Below, piece by piece: positions 1-7,386 of a DNA stretch of 39,496 nucleotides. Positions within the stretch are counted from its first letter, which is position 1. The number at the start of each line of letters is the position of its first letter. A program made the translations under genes and the position numbers. Source of the stretch: JADLEX01 sp964586775 (lineage in GTDB: Bacteria; Lernaellota; Lernaellaia; JACKCT01); contig CAZPJD010000043.1 of NCBI GenBank assembly GCA_964586775.1, positions 1-39,496 of the forward strand, given 5' to 3'. The notes under the pieces are model-generated. The model saw nothing but the letters and a program-made list of their open reading frames with translations. It was not told the DNA's origin and ran no database searches.

Positions 1-1967
1 ACGGCGATCGAGGGCCGGTCGGCCATGAACATGCCCGAGTAGTCCTGCATGAGGCCCGTGAGCCAGCCGATCCCCGTGCGGTAGGCGTATCGTGGTTTGT
101 TGTCGTCCTCGTACACGATCATCGGCACGCCGTTGTGGACCGCCATGTCGTAGCGCGTGATCGGTCCGACCAGCGTGGCGACCTCTTCGTCGGTGTCCAC
201 GCCGTTGTCGCGCTTGCGGTACATCAAGCGCGACGTGTTCGCCGCGCAGTCGTACTCGACATACGCGACGTGGAAGATGTCGCCATTCGCGATGACGACG
301 GGCCGCGACTCGAAGTAGTGTTCGTGGTCGGGCAGGATGATCTCGACGTCCCACGTCGGGTCGTTCTCGGAGCCGATTGCGACATCGGCGACGTATTCGG
401 ATGCCTCCAGGCACGAGAGCGTGTGCCGCTCGTGCATGCCGAGCACCACGTGACGCCGGCCGTCGGTGTTGTGGATCCAATCGGGCGCCACGTGCCCCGC
501 CGCCTCGTCGATGATCGTCGCGACGCCCCAATTGTCGGCGCCCAGTCGCTGCGCGAAATTGATAAAGAAGTCCTCGGGCCCTGTGCTGTCGAGATACACG
601 ATCTGGCCCATGCCGTCTTCATCGAGGTCCGCGATCATCGGCCGCGCGACGGTTCCGACCTCGGCGACCGTCTCGGTGACGAGTTTCCGACGATGGATCC
701 CGGCCTTCAGTTCGCCGGTCGTCTGGTCGTGGAACAGATACGCGGGTTCGGCGTCGGGCGTTCGCGCCACCGCCAGCGGTCCAAAGGTCCCGGGTTCGAG
801 GTCGTCGAATTCCCACGATCCGCTCTGGTCGGTCGCGAATCCCAATTCCGTCTCGGTGCGATAGCCCAGATAGACGTGGCCGTTGCCGTCGACGATCACG
901 CCGGGATCGCGGGCGGGCTCGTTCACCACCACCTGCGCCGACCATGTGCTGGACGCGGGGGCGCGGCGCGTGAGTTTGAGGCGCTGGAACTGCGAATCGA
1001 AGTAGGCGATGTAGACCGCGTCGTCGCGGCCGATGGCGATCGACGAGTCCCAACCCACGTCGAGGACGGTCAGATCGGCCTGCTGGGCGACCCAGTTCCC
1101 GGTTTCGTTGCTCACATGCAGCAACCGACCGTTCGAGGCGTCGTAGCAACTGATGTGCACGGACCCCGTGCCGTCGAGTGCGATGTCCACGTGGCGTCCC
1201 ACGTTGCCCACGTCGAGCACGGTCTGGACCGCCCAGATGCCGCTCTTATTGGTCGCGTAACGCAGGTCGCCGTTCAACTCCTCGTAGTAGGCGATGTGCA
1301 GATCGCCGCTGGAGTCGCCCACCATCGCGAGGTCGGAGCCGATATCGCCTTCGGTGTCGACCGGTTCGTGAACCCGCGTGCTCCAGACGTCGCGGATGAC
1401 ATCCAGCGATTTGTCGACCGGGTTGCGATACGCGATGTGCACGATCGTGGTCTGGCCGCCGAGCCCGAGCGAAACGATGGACGGCGCTTCGGCGATCACA
1501 CCGATCTCCTCGGCGACGACGTCGAAACCCTCTTCCCATTTGTAGGCGAACAGCGAGCGACCCTTGATCGCCGCCGCATAAATCAAACCGTCCCAATTGA
1601 CGGCGAGGTCGAGGCCATCCTTGCCCGGTGAACCGCCCGCGACGCGTTCGGTCTCGAAGTGCAGGCTGGTCGTGGTGGTGGTGCTGGTGGTGGTGACGAT
1701 CGTGGTTGTGGTGGTCGTGGTGGGAGAGGTGTCGTCGTCGCCGGTGTCGTCGTCGAGATCGTCGTCGGTATCGTCGTCGCCGGTGTCGTCGTCGGCGTCA
1801 TCATCGGGCGGCGGCGTGTAGTCGTCGTCATCGTCGGCGTCGTCGTCACCGCCTCCACCGACGCGTCCGGCGTCCTGCGTTTCCCCGCCGCCGCACCCCG
1901 CCGTGACGGCGAGCAACGCGCAAACGAACACAAAAAAGTACGCCTGGACCAATCCCGTTCGCGACAT
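1..1967 (-). CDS. Asp/Thr-rich lipoprotein with propeller-like repeats (C-terminus off the window)
   Basis: The reading frame is open from 1967 to the window edge, about 655 residues with no stop, so the C-terminus is missing. The start at 1967 (MSRTGLVQAYFF) is chosen because GGAG lies 6 bases upstream; an in-frame ATG at 1979 has no such site. Residues 1-25 are a lipoprotein signal ending in VTAGC (Thr at -3 is slightly non-canonical). Next come Gly and Asp runs with a DDYTPPPDDD motif near residues 48-57, then a Thr-rich linker around 75-100. The rest consists of roughly 50-60-residue repeats built on patterns such as VDIALDGTGSVHISCYD and SSIAIGRDDAVYIAYFD. This suggests a beta-propeller on the cell surface. 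No catalytic motif is visible. Function unknown; lipoprotein and repeats are confident, the propeller fold is inference. Confidence 0.85.
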   Translation of the reverse strand, partial: MSRTGLVQAYFFVFVCALLAVTAGCGGGETQDAGRVGGGGDDDADDDDDYTPPPDDDADDDTGDDDTDDDLDDDTGDDDTSPTTTTTTTIVTTTSTTTTTSLHFETERVAGGSPGKDGLDLAVNWDGLIYAAAIKGRSLFAYKWEEGFDVVAEEIGVIAEAPSIVSLGLGGQTTIVHIAYRNPVDKSLDVIRDVWSTRVHEPVDTEGDIGSDLAMVGDSSGDLHIAYYEELNGDLRYATNKSGIWAVQTVLDVGNVGRHVDIALDGTGSVHISCYDASNGRLLHVSNETGNWVAQQADLTVLDVGWDSSIAIGRDDAVYIAYFDSQFQRLKLTRRAPASSTWSAQVVVNEPARDPGVIVDGNGHVYLGYRTETELGFATDQSGSWEFDDLEPGTFGPLAVARTPDAEPAYLFHDQTTGELKAGIHRRKLVTETVAEVGTVARPMIADLDEDGMGQIVYLDSTGPEDFFINFAQRLGADNWGVATIIDEAAGHVAPDWIHNTDGRRHVVLGMHERHTLSCLEASEYVADVAIGSENDPTWDVEIILPDHEHYFESRPVVIANGDIFHVAYVEYDCAANTSRLMYRKRDNGVDTDEEVATLVGPITRYDMAVHNGVPMIVYEDDNKPRYAYRTGIGWLTGLMQDYSGMFMADRPSIA

Positions 1968-2079
1968 CGCCGACTCCATCCGCGAAGCGTCGATCGACGG
2001 ACACGTTTTTCCAAGACGCAGTGTCAAGAAGGGTTTCGCCTCGCCCTCTTCACGAAAGAACTATCATGAACGCCGGTCG

Positions 2080-2098
2080 TGAATCAAATTGAGATTCA
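2080..2098. promoter_or_regulatory. inverted repeat TGAATC-N7-GATTCA between divergent genes
   Basis: Perfect 6-base arms at 2080-2085 and 2093-2098 lie in the spacer between the leftward lipoprotein and the rightward gene at 2230. An AT-rich dyad in a GC-rich divergent spacer is a plausible operator, but no regulator is identified. The spacer 1968-2229 holds no gene. Confidence 0.3.
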
Positions 2099-2193
2099 AT
2101 GGGTTGCCCGAACGGTGATGTCCGTTACCGTGAAATCCTGCGCGACGTCATGACCGACGTTGGCGAACTGCCCGGCCGCGACCGCGCGTTTCG

Positions 2194-2223
2194 TTGACCC
2201 TGTCGGTGCGCGGGCAGTATGTT
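2194..2223 (+). promoter_or_regulatory. sigma70-like promoter, leaderless geometry
   Basis: TTGACC (2194-2199), an 18-base spacer, then TATGTT (2218-2223). Only six bases separate the -10 box from the ATG at 2230, so transcription should start at or next to the start codon. The same geometry recurs at 12316, 30864, 31779 and 36586. Confidence 0.5.
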
Positions 2224-2229
2224 TTCAAA

Positions 2230-2511
2230 ATGGATGACGCCGAGAAGCCGCGAACGAAGGACACCGAGGCCGCGCCCGACCCCGCCGGTGATCTCGCCCG
2301 GATGCGCGTCCTGATCGCGAAACTCTCGCTCGGCACGTTCGGGCAGAGCTTCACCGCGGACGAGGTGCGTCTGCTGGCCCGAATGCGAGCGGACCGCGAA
2401 ACGATCCGCGCGATCCTTCAGACCGAGGTCGCCCGCGCCGAGGGATCGAACGAAATCGGACGCGAGCGCGTCGAAAATCTCGTGCGCATGATCGAGAAGA
2501 TCTGCCGGTAA
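2230..2511 (+). CDS. small helical protein of unknown function
   Basis: A 93-residue soluble protein rich in charged residues, with an acidic/polar N-terminus followed by regularly spaced leucines and arginines (for example LIAKLSLGTFGQSFTADEVR and ENLVRMIEKICR). It looks all-helical. The frame is also open upstream to a TTG at 2194, but that TTG is the -35 box of a good promoter, so the ATG at 2230 is preferred. No Shine-Dalgarno is present, consistent with a leaderless transcript. No signal peptide, membrane segment or recognised domain. The antisense frame is also open over this stretch, but its predicted protein is less regular. Not recognised as any family. Confidence 0.6.
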   Translation: MDDAEKPRTKDTEAAPDPAGDLARMRVLIAKLSLGTFGQSFTADEVRLLARMRADRETIRAILQTEVARAEGSNEIGRERVENLVRMIEKICR

Positions 2512-2640
2512 CAATCCGTTACATTTTTCTCCCGGGCAGTTGCCGAATTTTCTAGGCAGTGCCTGTCGGATATGCTAATCGGGTCCGTCACTGACGGCGT
2601 GGCGTCAGGCGCGCGCCCGCCCGAAAAAGGAGCCGTTTCC

Positions 2641-4914
2641 ATGCCGCGATGGATCCTTGCGTGTGCGCTCGCCGCGTTCGCGGTCTTCGCGCTCGGCGCG
2701 TCGTCCGCCGACGCCGACGGGCGGATCTCGGGCGTCGTCACCGATGCGTCGTCGCTGGTGCCGATGCAGGGCGTCGAGGTCGAGATCGAGGGCGCGGATC
2801 GGCGGACGCTGACCGACGAGGAAGGCGCGTACCGATTCGACGACGTGCCCGACGGCGAGTACGTGCTCGTCTTTCGTTCGAACGGCTACGATCCCCTGAA
2901 GGAGACCGTGACCGTTTCCGGCAAGGCCTTGACGCACAGCGTGGACCTCAAGCCCGCCAGCGGCGAGTTCACCTTGCAGGAAGTGGCCGTGACCGCGCGG
3001 AAGGAGATCGCCGACGTCGCGAAGCAGACCATTTCACGCGAAGAGATCATGACGATGCCCGGCGCGGGCGGCGATGCGGTGCGCGTCGTCGAGTCGATGC
3101 CCGGCGTCGTGCGCAACCCCGTCAGTTCGTTCACGACCGGCCCCGCGATCCGCGGCACGAGCGCTGAGGATAGCCGCTATTACGTCGACGGCTTCGACAT
3201 CCCGCAGCTCCTTCACTTCGGCGGGTTGCAGACCGTCATCAACTCCGAGTGGATCGAATCGCTCGACTACTACGCGGGCGGGTACTCCACCAAGTACGGC
3301 AACGCGATGGGCGGCATAGTCGAGATCAACACGCGCGCGCCGAACAATCAAAAGTTTTCGGGCGTCGCCGACATCACGAATTATTCGAGCTTCGTGCTCG
3401 CCGAAGGCCCTTTCAGCAAGGACGGCGCGTGGAGCGGCGGCGCAGCGGTGCGACGCAGCTTCATCGACTTCATCCTTCCCGCGTTACTGCCCGACGATGA
3501 AGGCGCCTTCACCGTCGTTCCCCGCTTTTACGATTATCAGGCGATGGCGGCTTGGCGGCCCAATCCGCGCCACTCGGTGCGCCTGTTCGCCTACGGCTCC
3601 GACGACGCGTTCGGTTTTCTGAACAAGGAGGCGAACGAGGAGCAGCCCACGGCCGACCAGACCTTCGATTTCGAGGCGTGGTTTCATCAGCCGTCGTTAT
3701 CCTGGACGTACACGCCGGACGCTTCGGTGACCAATCGCCTGGCCGCCGCGTACAACGTGCAGAACCTGTCGATCGCCGTTTTCAAGGACACGACATTCGA
3801 CATCTCCGGCGCGGTCCCCGTGGTGCGCGACGACCTGACGTGGAAGATTGCGCCGTGGAACACGCTCGCGGTGGGTGTCGAGGGCATGGCCGGCGATTTC
3901 CACGTGACGGCCGATGTGATCCGCCCACCCAAGGAAGGCGACCCGAGCGCCAATCTCTTCAACGAACGCGCGTACCGCTACGACGAAACGCTCTCGCTCG
4001 CCATCTTCGAGGGCTACATCGAAGACTCCTTCAAGATCGCCGACACGGTGATTCTCACGCCGGGAGTGCGCGCGACGGCGGGGACCTTCTTTAACGAGGA
4101 CATCGAGGTGACGCAGTCGTCGTACGACCCGCGCTTTTTCACGCGCGTGTTCGCGACGAAAAAACTCACCTTCAAGGGCGCGGTCGGCGTGTATCATCAG
4201 TATCCGCAGCCCGACGAATTCCTGCCGCCCTTCGGCACCGACAAGGTCGATCCCGAGTACGCCGTCAGCTACAACGGCGGCGCGGAGTACGACTTCGGCG
4301 AGGGTTGGTCCATCGACGCGCAGGGCTACTACAAGCAACTCGAAAACCTCGTCGCGGGGACCGACGCCGACGACCCGGAACCTTACAACAACGAGGGCAT
4401 CGGCCACGTCTACGGCGCGGAGCTGCTGGCGCGAAAGGATCTCACGGACCGGCTCTACGGATGGTTTTCGTACACCTTCACCGTGAGCGAGCGGCGCGAC
4501 CAGCCGGGTGACGACTGGCGCTACTTCGATCAGGATCAGCGGCACAACGCGGTGGTGGTGGCGTCGTACCGGCTCGGCGAGCACTGGCGCGTCGGCGGTC
4601 GGTTCACCTACGCCACCGGATTGCCCTTCACCGAGATCGAGTCGGCGCTCTACAACGCCGACACCGACTCGTACGTGCCGCTTTACAGCGACAAGATCAA
4701 CGAAGAACGCGACGAGCCGATCCACCAGCTCGACGTGCGGGTCGACCGCGCGTGGGAGTACACGAACTGGCAGCTCACGGTCTATCTCGACCTGCAAAAC
4801 GTCTACTTCCGCAAGCAGCCCGTCGGCTACATCTATAACTACGACTACACGGAACGCGAAGCCCTGACGCTTCCGACCTTCTATCCGACGCTGGGCGTCG
4901 CGGCCCGGTGGTAA
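2641..4914 (+). CDS. TonB-dependent outer-membrane receptor with CarboxypepD_reg-like domain
   Basis: A 757-residue protein. The ATG at 2641 has an AAGGAG site 8 bases upstream; the frame extends to an ATG at 2572 but that extension would bury the signal peptide. Residues 1-23 are a Sec signal (ILACALAAFAVFALGASSADA). Residues 24-105 form a carboxypeptidase-regulatory-like beta-sandwich (GVVTDASSLVPMQGVEVEIE, DEEGAYRFDDVPDGEYVL), as in many SusC/FecA-like receptors. From about 112 comes the plug (LQEVAVTA, RGTSAEDSRYYVDGFD near 171, GGIVEINTRAP near 224). The remainder is a beta barrel rich in alternating aromatics, ending in a terminal Trp. It should import a ligand across the outer membrane using TonB energy; the ligand is unknown. 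Its stop codon sits inside the ribosome-binding site of the next gene, so the two are co-translated. Confidence 0.93.
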   Translation: MPRWILACALAAFAVFALGASSADADGRISGVVTDASSLVPMQGVEVEIEGADRRTLTDEEGAYRFDDVPDGEYVLVFRSNGYDPLKETVTVSGKALTHSVDLKPASGEFTLQEVAVTARKEIADVAKQTISREEIMTMPGAGGDAVRVVESMPGVVRNPVSSFTTGPAIRGTSAEDSRYYVDGFDIPQLLHFGGLQTVINSEWIESLDYYAGGYSTKYGNAMGGIVEINTRAPNNQKFSGVADITNYSSFVLAEGPFSKDGAWSGGAAVRRSFIDFILPALLPDDEGAFTVVPRFYDYQAMAAWRPNPRHSVRLFAYGSDDAFGFLNKEANEEQPTADQTFDFEAWFHQPSLSWTYTPDASVTNRLAAAYNVQNLSIAVFKDTTFDISGAVPVVRDDLTWKIAPWNTLAVGVEGMAGDFHVTADVIRPPKEGDPSANLFNERAYRYDETLSLAIFEGYIEDSFKIADTVILTPGVRATAGTFFNEDIEVTQSSYDPRFFTRVFATKKLTFKGAVGVYHQYPQPDEFLPPFGTDKVDPEYAVSYNGGAEYDFGEGWSIDAQGYYKQLENLVAGTDADDPEPYNNEGIGHVYGAELLARKDLTDRLYGWFSYTFTVSERRDQPGDDWRYFDQDQRHNAVVVASYRLGEHWRVGGRFTYATGLPFTEIESALYNADTDSYVPLYSDKINEERDEPIHQLDVRVDRAWEYTNWQLTVYLDLQNVYFRKQPVGYIYNYDYTEREALTLPTFYPTLGVAARW

Positions 4915-4925
4915 AGGAGGTCCGC

Positions 4926-5750
4926 ATGAAACGCCACACGGTCATCCTGCTGCTTGTGCTGTTGGCGACCTGCGCCGCCTGCGACATCCCCGAGTTCGAT
5001 CCGCCCAACAGGATCACGCACGACCGCGTGATTGCGATCAAGACCGAGCCGCGTGAAGCGGCGCCCGGCGACACCGTCACCGTGACCGGCGTTGCCGTGA
5101 CGATGGACGGAGAGCCGCTGCTCGAACCCAAGTCGTGGATCGTCACGGGCATCGCCGGATTCTCCGCGGGCGAAGACGGCGACGAGCTGCCAGTGGGCGA
5201 AATCTATATGGAAGCGCCCGGGCTCCCGCCGTTCTCGTTCACGGTCCCAGAAAATCCCGACGAGTTCGAGGCGAAATTCGGCATCCCATACGATCCCGAG
5301 GGCACCGTGCTCACCGTCGCGCTCGCTGTGGGCGATCTTGGCGGCGACCCCCTCATCGCGCTCAAGTCGTTCATCGTGATGGACGCGCCGCTGAAGCAAA
5401 ACCCCGTCTTTCACAAGATCGACGTGCTGCGCGATGGCGAACCGGTCGAGCCGGACGCCGACGGCGTGACCGTGGTGGGAAACGTGGGCTCGATCAAGCT
5501 GATTGCCGACGTCGAGTTCCCCACGCGCGGCGACAACGTGACCTTCCACTGGTACACCGCCACCAAGGGCGTCGAGTACTCCGTCGAAAAAGCGACCGAA
5601 TGGCGCCTGCCCAAAAAGGCGGGGCGCTACCACGTGTGGTGCGTGGCGCGCGAAAACAGTCCCTCGATCATCGAGGGTGGCGACGTGCGCGTTTCGAGCG
5701 CGGGCGTGGACTTTGGCCACGCGATCGTCGAGGTGACATCGGGAGAGTGA
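4926..5750 (+). CDS. lipoprotein partner of the TonB-dependent receptor
   Basis: A 274-residue protein starting at the ATG at 4926, with AAAGGAGG at 4913-4920 giving an ideal 5-base spacer. The TAA stop of the receptor (4912-4914) overlaps this site, so the genes form a coupled operon. The N-terminus MKRHTVILLLVLLATCAAC is a lipoprotein signal with two candidate lipidated cysteines (C16 or C19). If C19 is used, Asp follows at +2, which in enterobacteria retains lipoproteins in the inner membrane; whether that rule holds here is unknown. The mature part is beta-rich with Ig-like phrasing (PGDTVTVTGVAVTMDGEPL) and no catalytic motif. It may be an accessory or ligand-binding subunit for the receptor. 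Function inferred from context only. Confidence 0.85.
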   Translation: MKRHTVILLLVLLATCAACDIPEFDPPNRITHDRVIAIKTEPREAAPGDTVTVTGVAVTMDGEPLLEPKSWIVTGIAGFSAGEDGDELPVGEIYMEAPGLPPFSFTVPENPDEFEAKFGIPYDPEGTVLTVALAVGDLGGDPLIALKSFIVMDAPLKQNPVFHKIDVLRDGEPVEPDADGVTVVGNVGSIKLIADVEFPTRGDNVTFHWYTATKGVEYSVEKATEWRLPKKAGRYHVWCVARENSPSIIEGGDVRVSSAGVDFGHAIVEVTSGE

Positions 5751-5752
5751 AG

Positions 5753-5771
5753 CGGGCGTGAAATCCGCCCG
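5753..5771 (+). terminator. GC hairpin after the receptor operon
   Basis: CGGGCG (5753-5758), loop TGAAATC, CGCCCG (5766-5771), beginning two bases after the TGA at 5750. There is no T-tract after the stem, so it is a weak candidate for intrinsic termination and may instead stabilise the 3' end. Confidence 0.3.
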
Positions 5772-5803
5772 TCGGACACGGCGATCCGCCGCATACCGAC
5801 CGA

Positions 5804-5832
5804 TTGACAGGACGTGTCACAAACGTTTTGAT
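5804..5832 (+). promoter_or_regulatory. promoter with overlapping dyad TGACA-N5-TGTCA
   Basis: A perfect TTGACA (5804-5809) is followed 17 bases later by TTTGAT (5827-5832). The -35 box overlaps an inverted repeat TGACA (5805-5809) N5 TGTCA (5815-5819), placed so that a bound protein would block RNA polymerase. The next gene encodes a small winged-helix protein, which makes autoregulation possible. The leader from about 5839 to 5961 would be about 120 bases and holds no supported gene. Confidence 0.45.
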
Positions 5833-5961
5833 GCGCCCGAATGAGTTCCGGTGCGTGTGGCGCCGGACATGAAATGTTTTCGAGGTGATCGGCGTGGGGC
5901 ATTCGATGCGACGGGGCGTCGCGCGGTCCAGGTTCCCTCGCCCACGACGTGGAGTTACGAC

Positions 5962-6330
5962 ATGAACGGTGATCTGTTCCGGACGATTCAGAACGAGATC
6001 CGCAGCCTGTCGAGGGACATCGAAGTGCTCGACTACCAGCTCGTCGAAAAACGGCGGGCGCTCGAACTGCTCAAGGACGTGGCGAGCCAGCTCAAGGTTT
6101 TCGACGCGGCGCTCCCTCGTCGGCGTACGAAGCAGAAAGTCACGCCGATGATCTTCGCCACGCTCAAGGGCAAGAAGAAACCCATCGAGCCGAAGCAGAT
6201 TCTCGAGCAGCTTGCCGGCGCGGGATACCACGGCTCGTCGGCGGTGGTGTATGCCACGCTTGGTCGACTGGTCCGCAAGGGTTTGCTCGTGCGCGGACCC
6301 GAAGGCGGATACATGCTGCCGCTCGCGTAA
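5962..6330 (+). CDS. coiled-coil / winged-helix transcriptional regulator
   Basis: A 122-residue protein. The ATG at 5962 has GGAG 7 bases upstream. The frame can be extended to a GTG at 5851, but the extra 37 residues are Arg-rich and unstructured and look non-coding. Residues 5-50 form an amphipathic helix likely to be a coiled coil (IRSLSRDIEVLDYQLVEKRR). Residues 60-122 fit a winged helix-turn-helix: a helix near PMIFATLKGKKKPIEPKQIL, a recognition helix near SSAVVYATLGRLVRKG, and a wing ending GLLVRGPEGGYMLPLA. It resembles PadR/MarR/BlaI-type small repressors but cannot be assigned to one. It is probably a dimeric DNA-binding protein. A promoter with a dyad lies upstream and may be its own target. 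Confidence 0.75.
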   Translation: MNGDLFRTIQNEIRSLSRDIEVLDYQLVEKRRALELLKDVASQLKVFDAALPRRRTKQKVTPMIFATLKGKKKPIEPKQILEQLAGAGYHGSSAVVYATLGRLVRKGLLVRGPEGGYMLPLA

Positions 6331-6450
6331 TCGCCCCGCGCGGCGATCCACGCACCGGCTCCCCTTGCCCGGCTCCGCGAACGGGTGATACACATTCGCC
6401 CGGAGCGCCCCATGCTCGAATCGACGATGCCGGGGCGAGGGGGAAAATCG

Positions 6451-7347
6451 ATGTCCGCAAAATCCGCACGTCCGGGCGCGTTTGCGCTCGTGCTCGCCGC
6501 ACTGGTCGCCCTGTTGGTCGCCGCGCCGCTGGCGGCGCAGTGGTCCGATCCGGTGTCGTTCGACACCAACGCGTCCAAGTCCATGAAGCTCAAGATCCCC
6601 GCGGTGCCGCTCTCCGAAACCGAGACCGCGGACCTGCTCGCGGGCAAGCCGATCCCGAAGTTGCTCGAGGGCGAGGGCGGACTGAAGAAGGGTTGGATGC
6701 GGCTGGTGGTGCCCTTCGAACCGCCGACGGTCTGGCGCGTCATCACCAACGTCGAGAAGTTCGATCTCGAGTCCGAGGAGTTCCCCTCCAACGGCTCCAT
6801 CACGGCCAAGAAACGCACGTTCATGCCCTACACCTTCGATTGCGCGCCGTGCGTCGAGGGCGGCAAGTTTTACATGTACCAGCTTCTGGTCATGCCCTTC
6901 GTCGATCCGCGCCATTTCACGCTCGAGCGTCACAACAACCGCCAGAGCTTTCCATGGGAGAGCACGTGGAATCAGGTCCCGGGCATCAAGTGCCAGGACC
7001 AGATGAACCCGTCCGTCGAGGAGTTTCGCAAGAGCGCGATCCTGACCGAGAAGAACACGGGGACGTGGCACGTCGCGCCGCTGCCCAAGGAGTGGGTGAA
7101 GTCGCGCGAGGACCTGCTCAAGACCGACCTCATCTACTACGTCGATTCCAATCCCGGCGGAAATCTGTCGGCGATTTTGCCGGTGGTGAACAAGGCGACG
7201 AAGGTCGCGCTGCCGGCGCTCGCCGACAACGTGCTCTTCCACTGCCGGCGCTGGGAGAAATTCGCCGCGAAGCATCATCCCGACGACGTGGCCAAATGGA
7301 AGCAGGAACTGACGGACTACCGCAAGGCGGTCGGATTCACGCAGTAA
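6451..7347 (+). CDS. exported SRPBCC/START-like protein
   Basis: A 298-residue protein. The ATG at 6451 (MSAKSARPG) has GAGGGGG about 7 bases upstream; further in-frame starts upstream would put a charged tail before the signal peptide. Residues 10-30 are a hydrophobic export signal ending APLAAQ. The mature part has SRPBCC/START-like phrasing: PPTVWRVITNVEKFDLESEE near the N-terminal helix/strand, and LIYYVDSNPGGNLS followed by a long C-terminal helix region (ILPVVNKATKVALPAL), where START proteins have their lid helix. Such domains bind hydrophobic ligands. Two Cys in CAPC and Cys elsewhere could form disulfides in the periplasm. The next gene starts 39 bases downstream, so the two are probably co-transcribed. 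The fold call is moderate; ligand unknown. Confidence 0.7.
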   Translation: MSAKSARPGAFALVLAALVALLVAAPLAAQWSDPVSFDTNASKSMKLKIPAVPLSETETADLLAGKPIPKLLEGEGGLKKGWMRLVVPFEPPTVWRVITNVEKFDLESEEFPSNGSITAKKRTFMPYTFDCAPCVEGGKFYMYQLLVMPFVDPRHFTLERHNNRQSFPWESTWNQVPGIKCQDQMNPSVEEFRKSAILTEKNTGTWHVAPLPKEWVKSREDLLKTDLIYYVDSNPGGNLSAILPVVNKATKVALPALADNVLFHCRRWEKFAAKHHPDDVAKWKQELTDYRKAVGFTQ

Positions 7348-7386
7348 CGAAAAGACCCGAGCAGGCACACCGCCGGGATCGAGGCG

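Noticed and set aside
135..1631. 498-residue rightward open frame
   Set aside because: It is the antisense of the truncated lipoprotein, whose frame has signal peptide, linker and repeats; the rightward product is Val/Arg/Asp-rich nonsense.
3697..4797. 366-residue leftward open frame
   Set aside because: Antisense of the TonB-dependent receptor barrel.
5851..5961. N-terminal extension of the winged-helix protein from a GTG
   Set aside because: The extension is unstructured and Arg-rich; a good Shine-Dalgarno supports the ATG at 5962.
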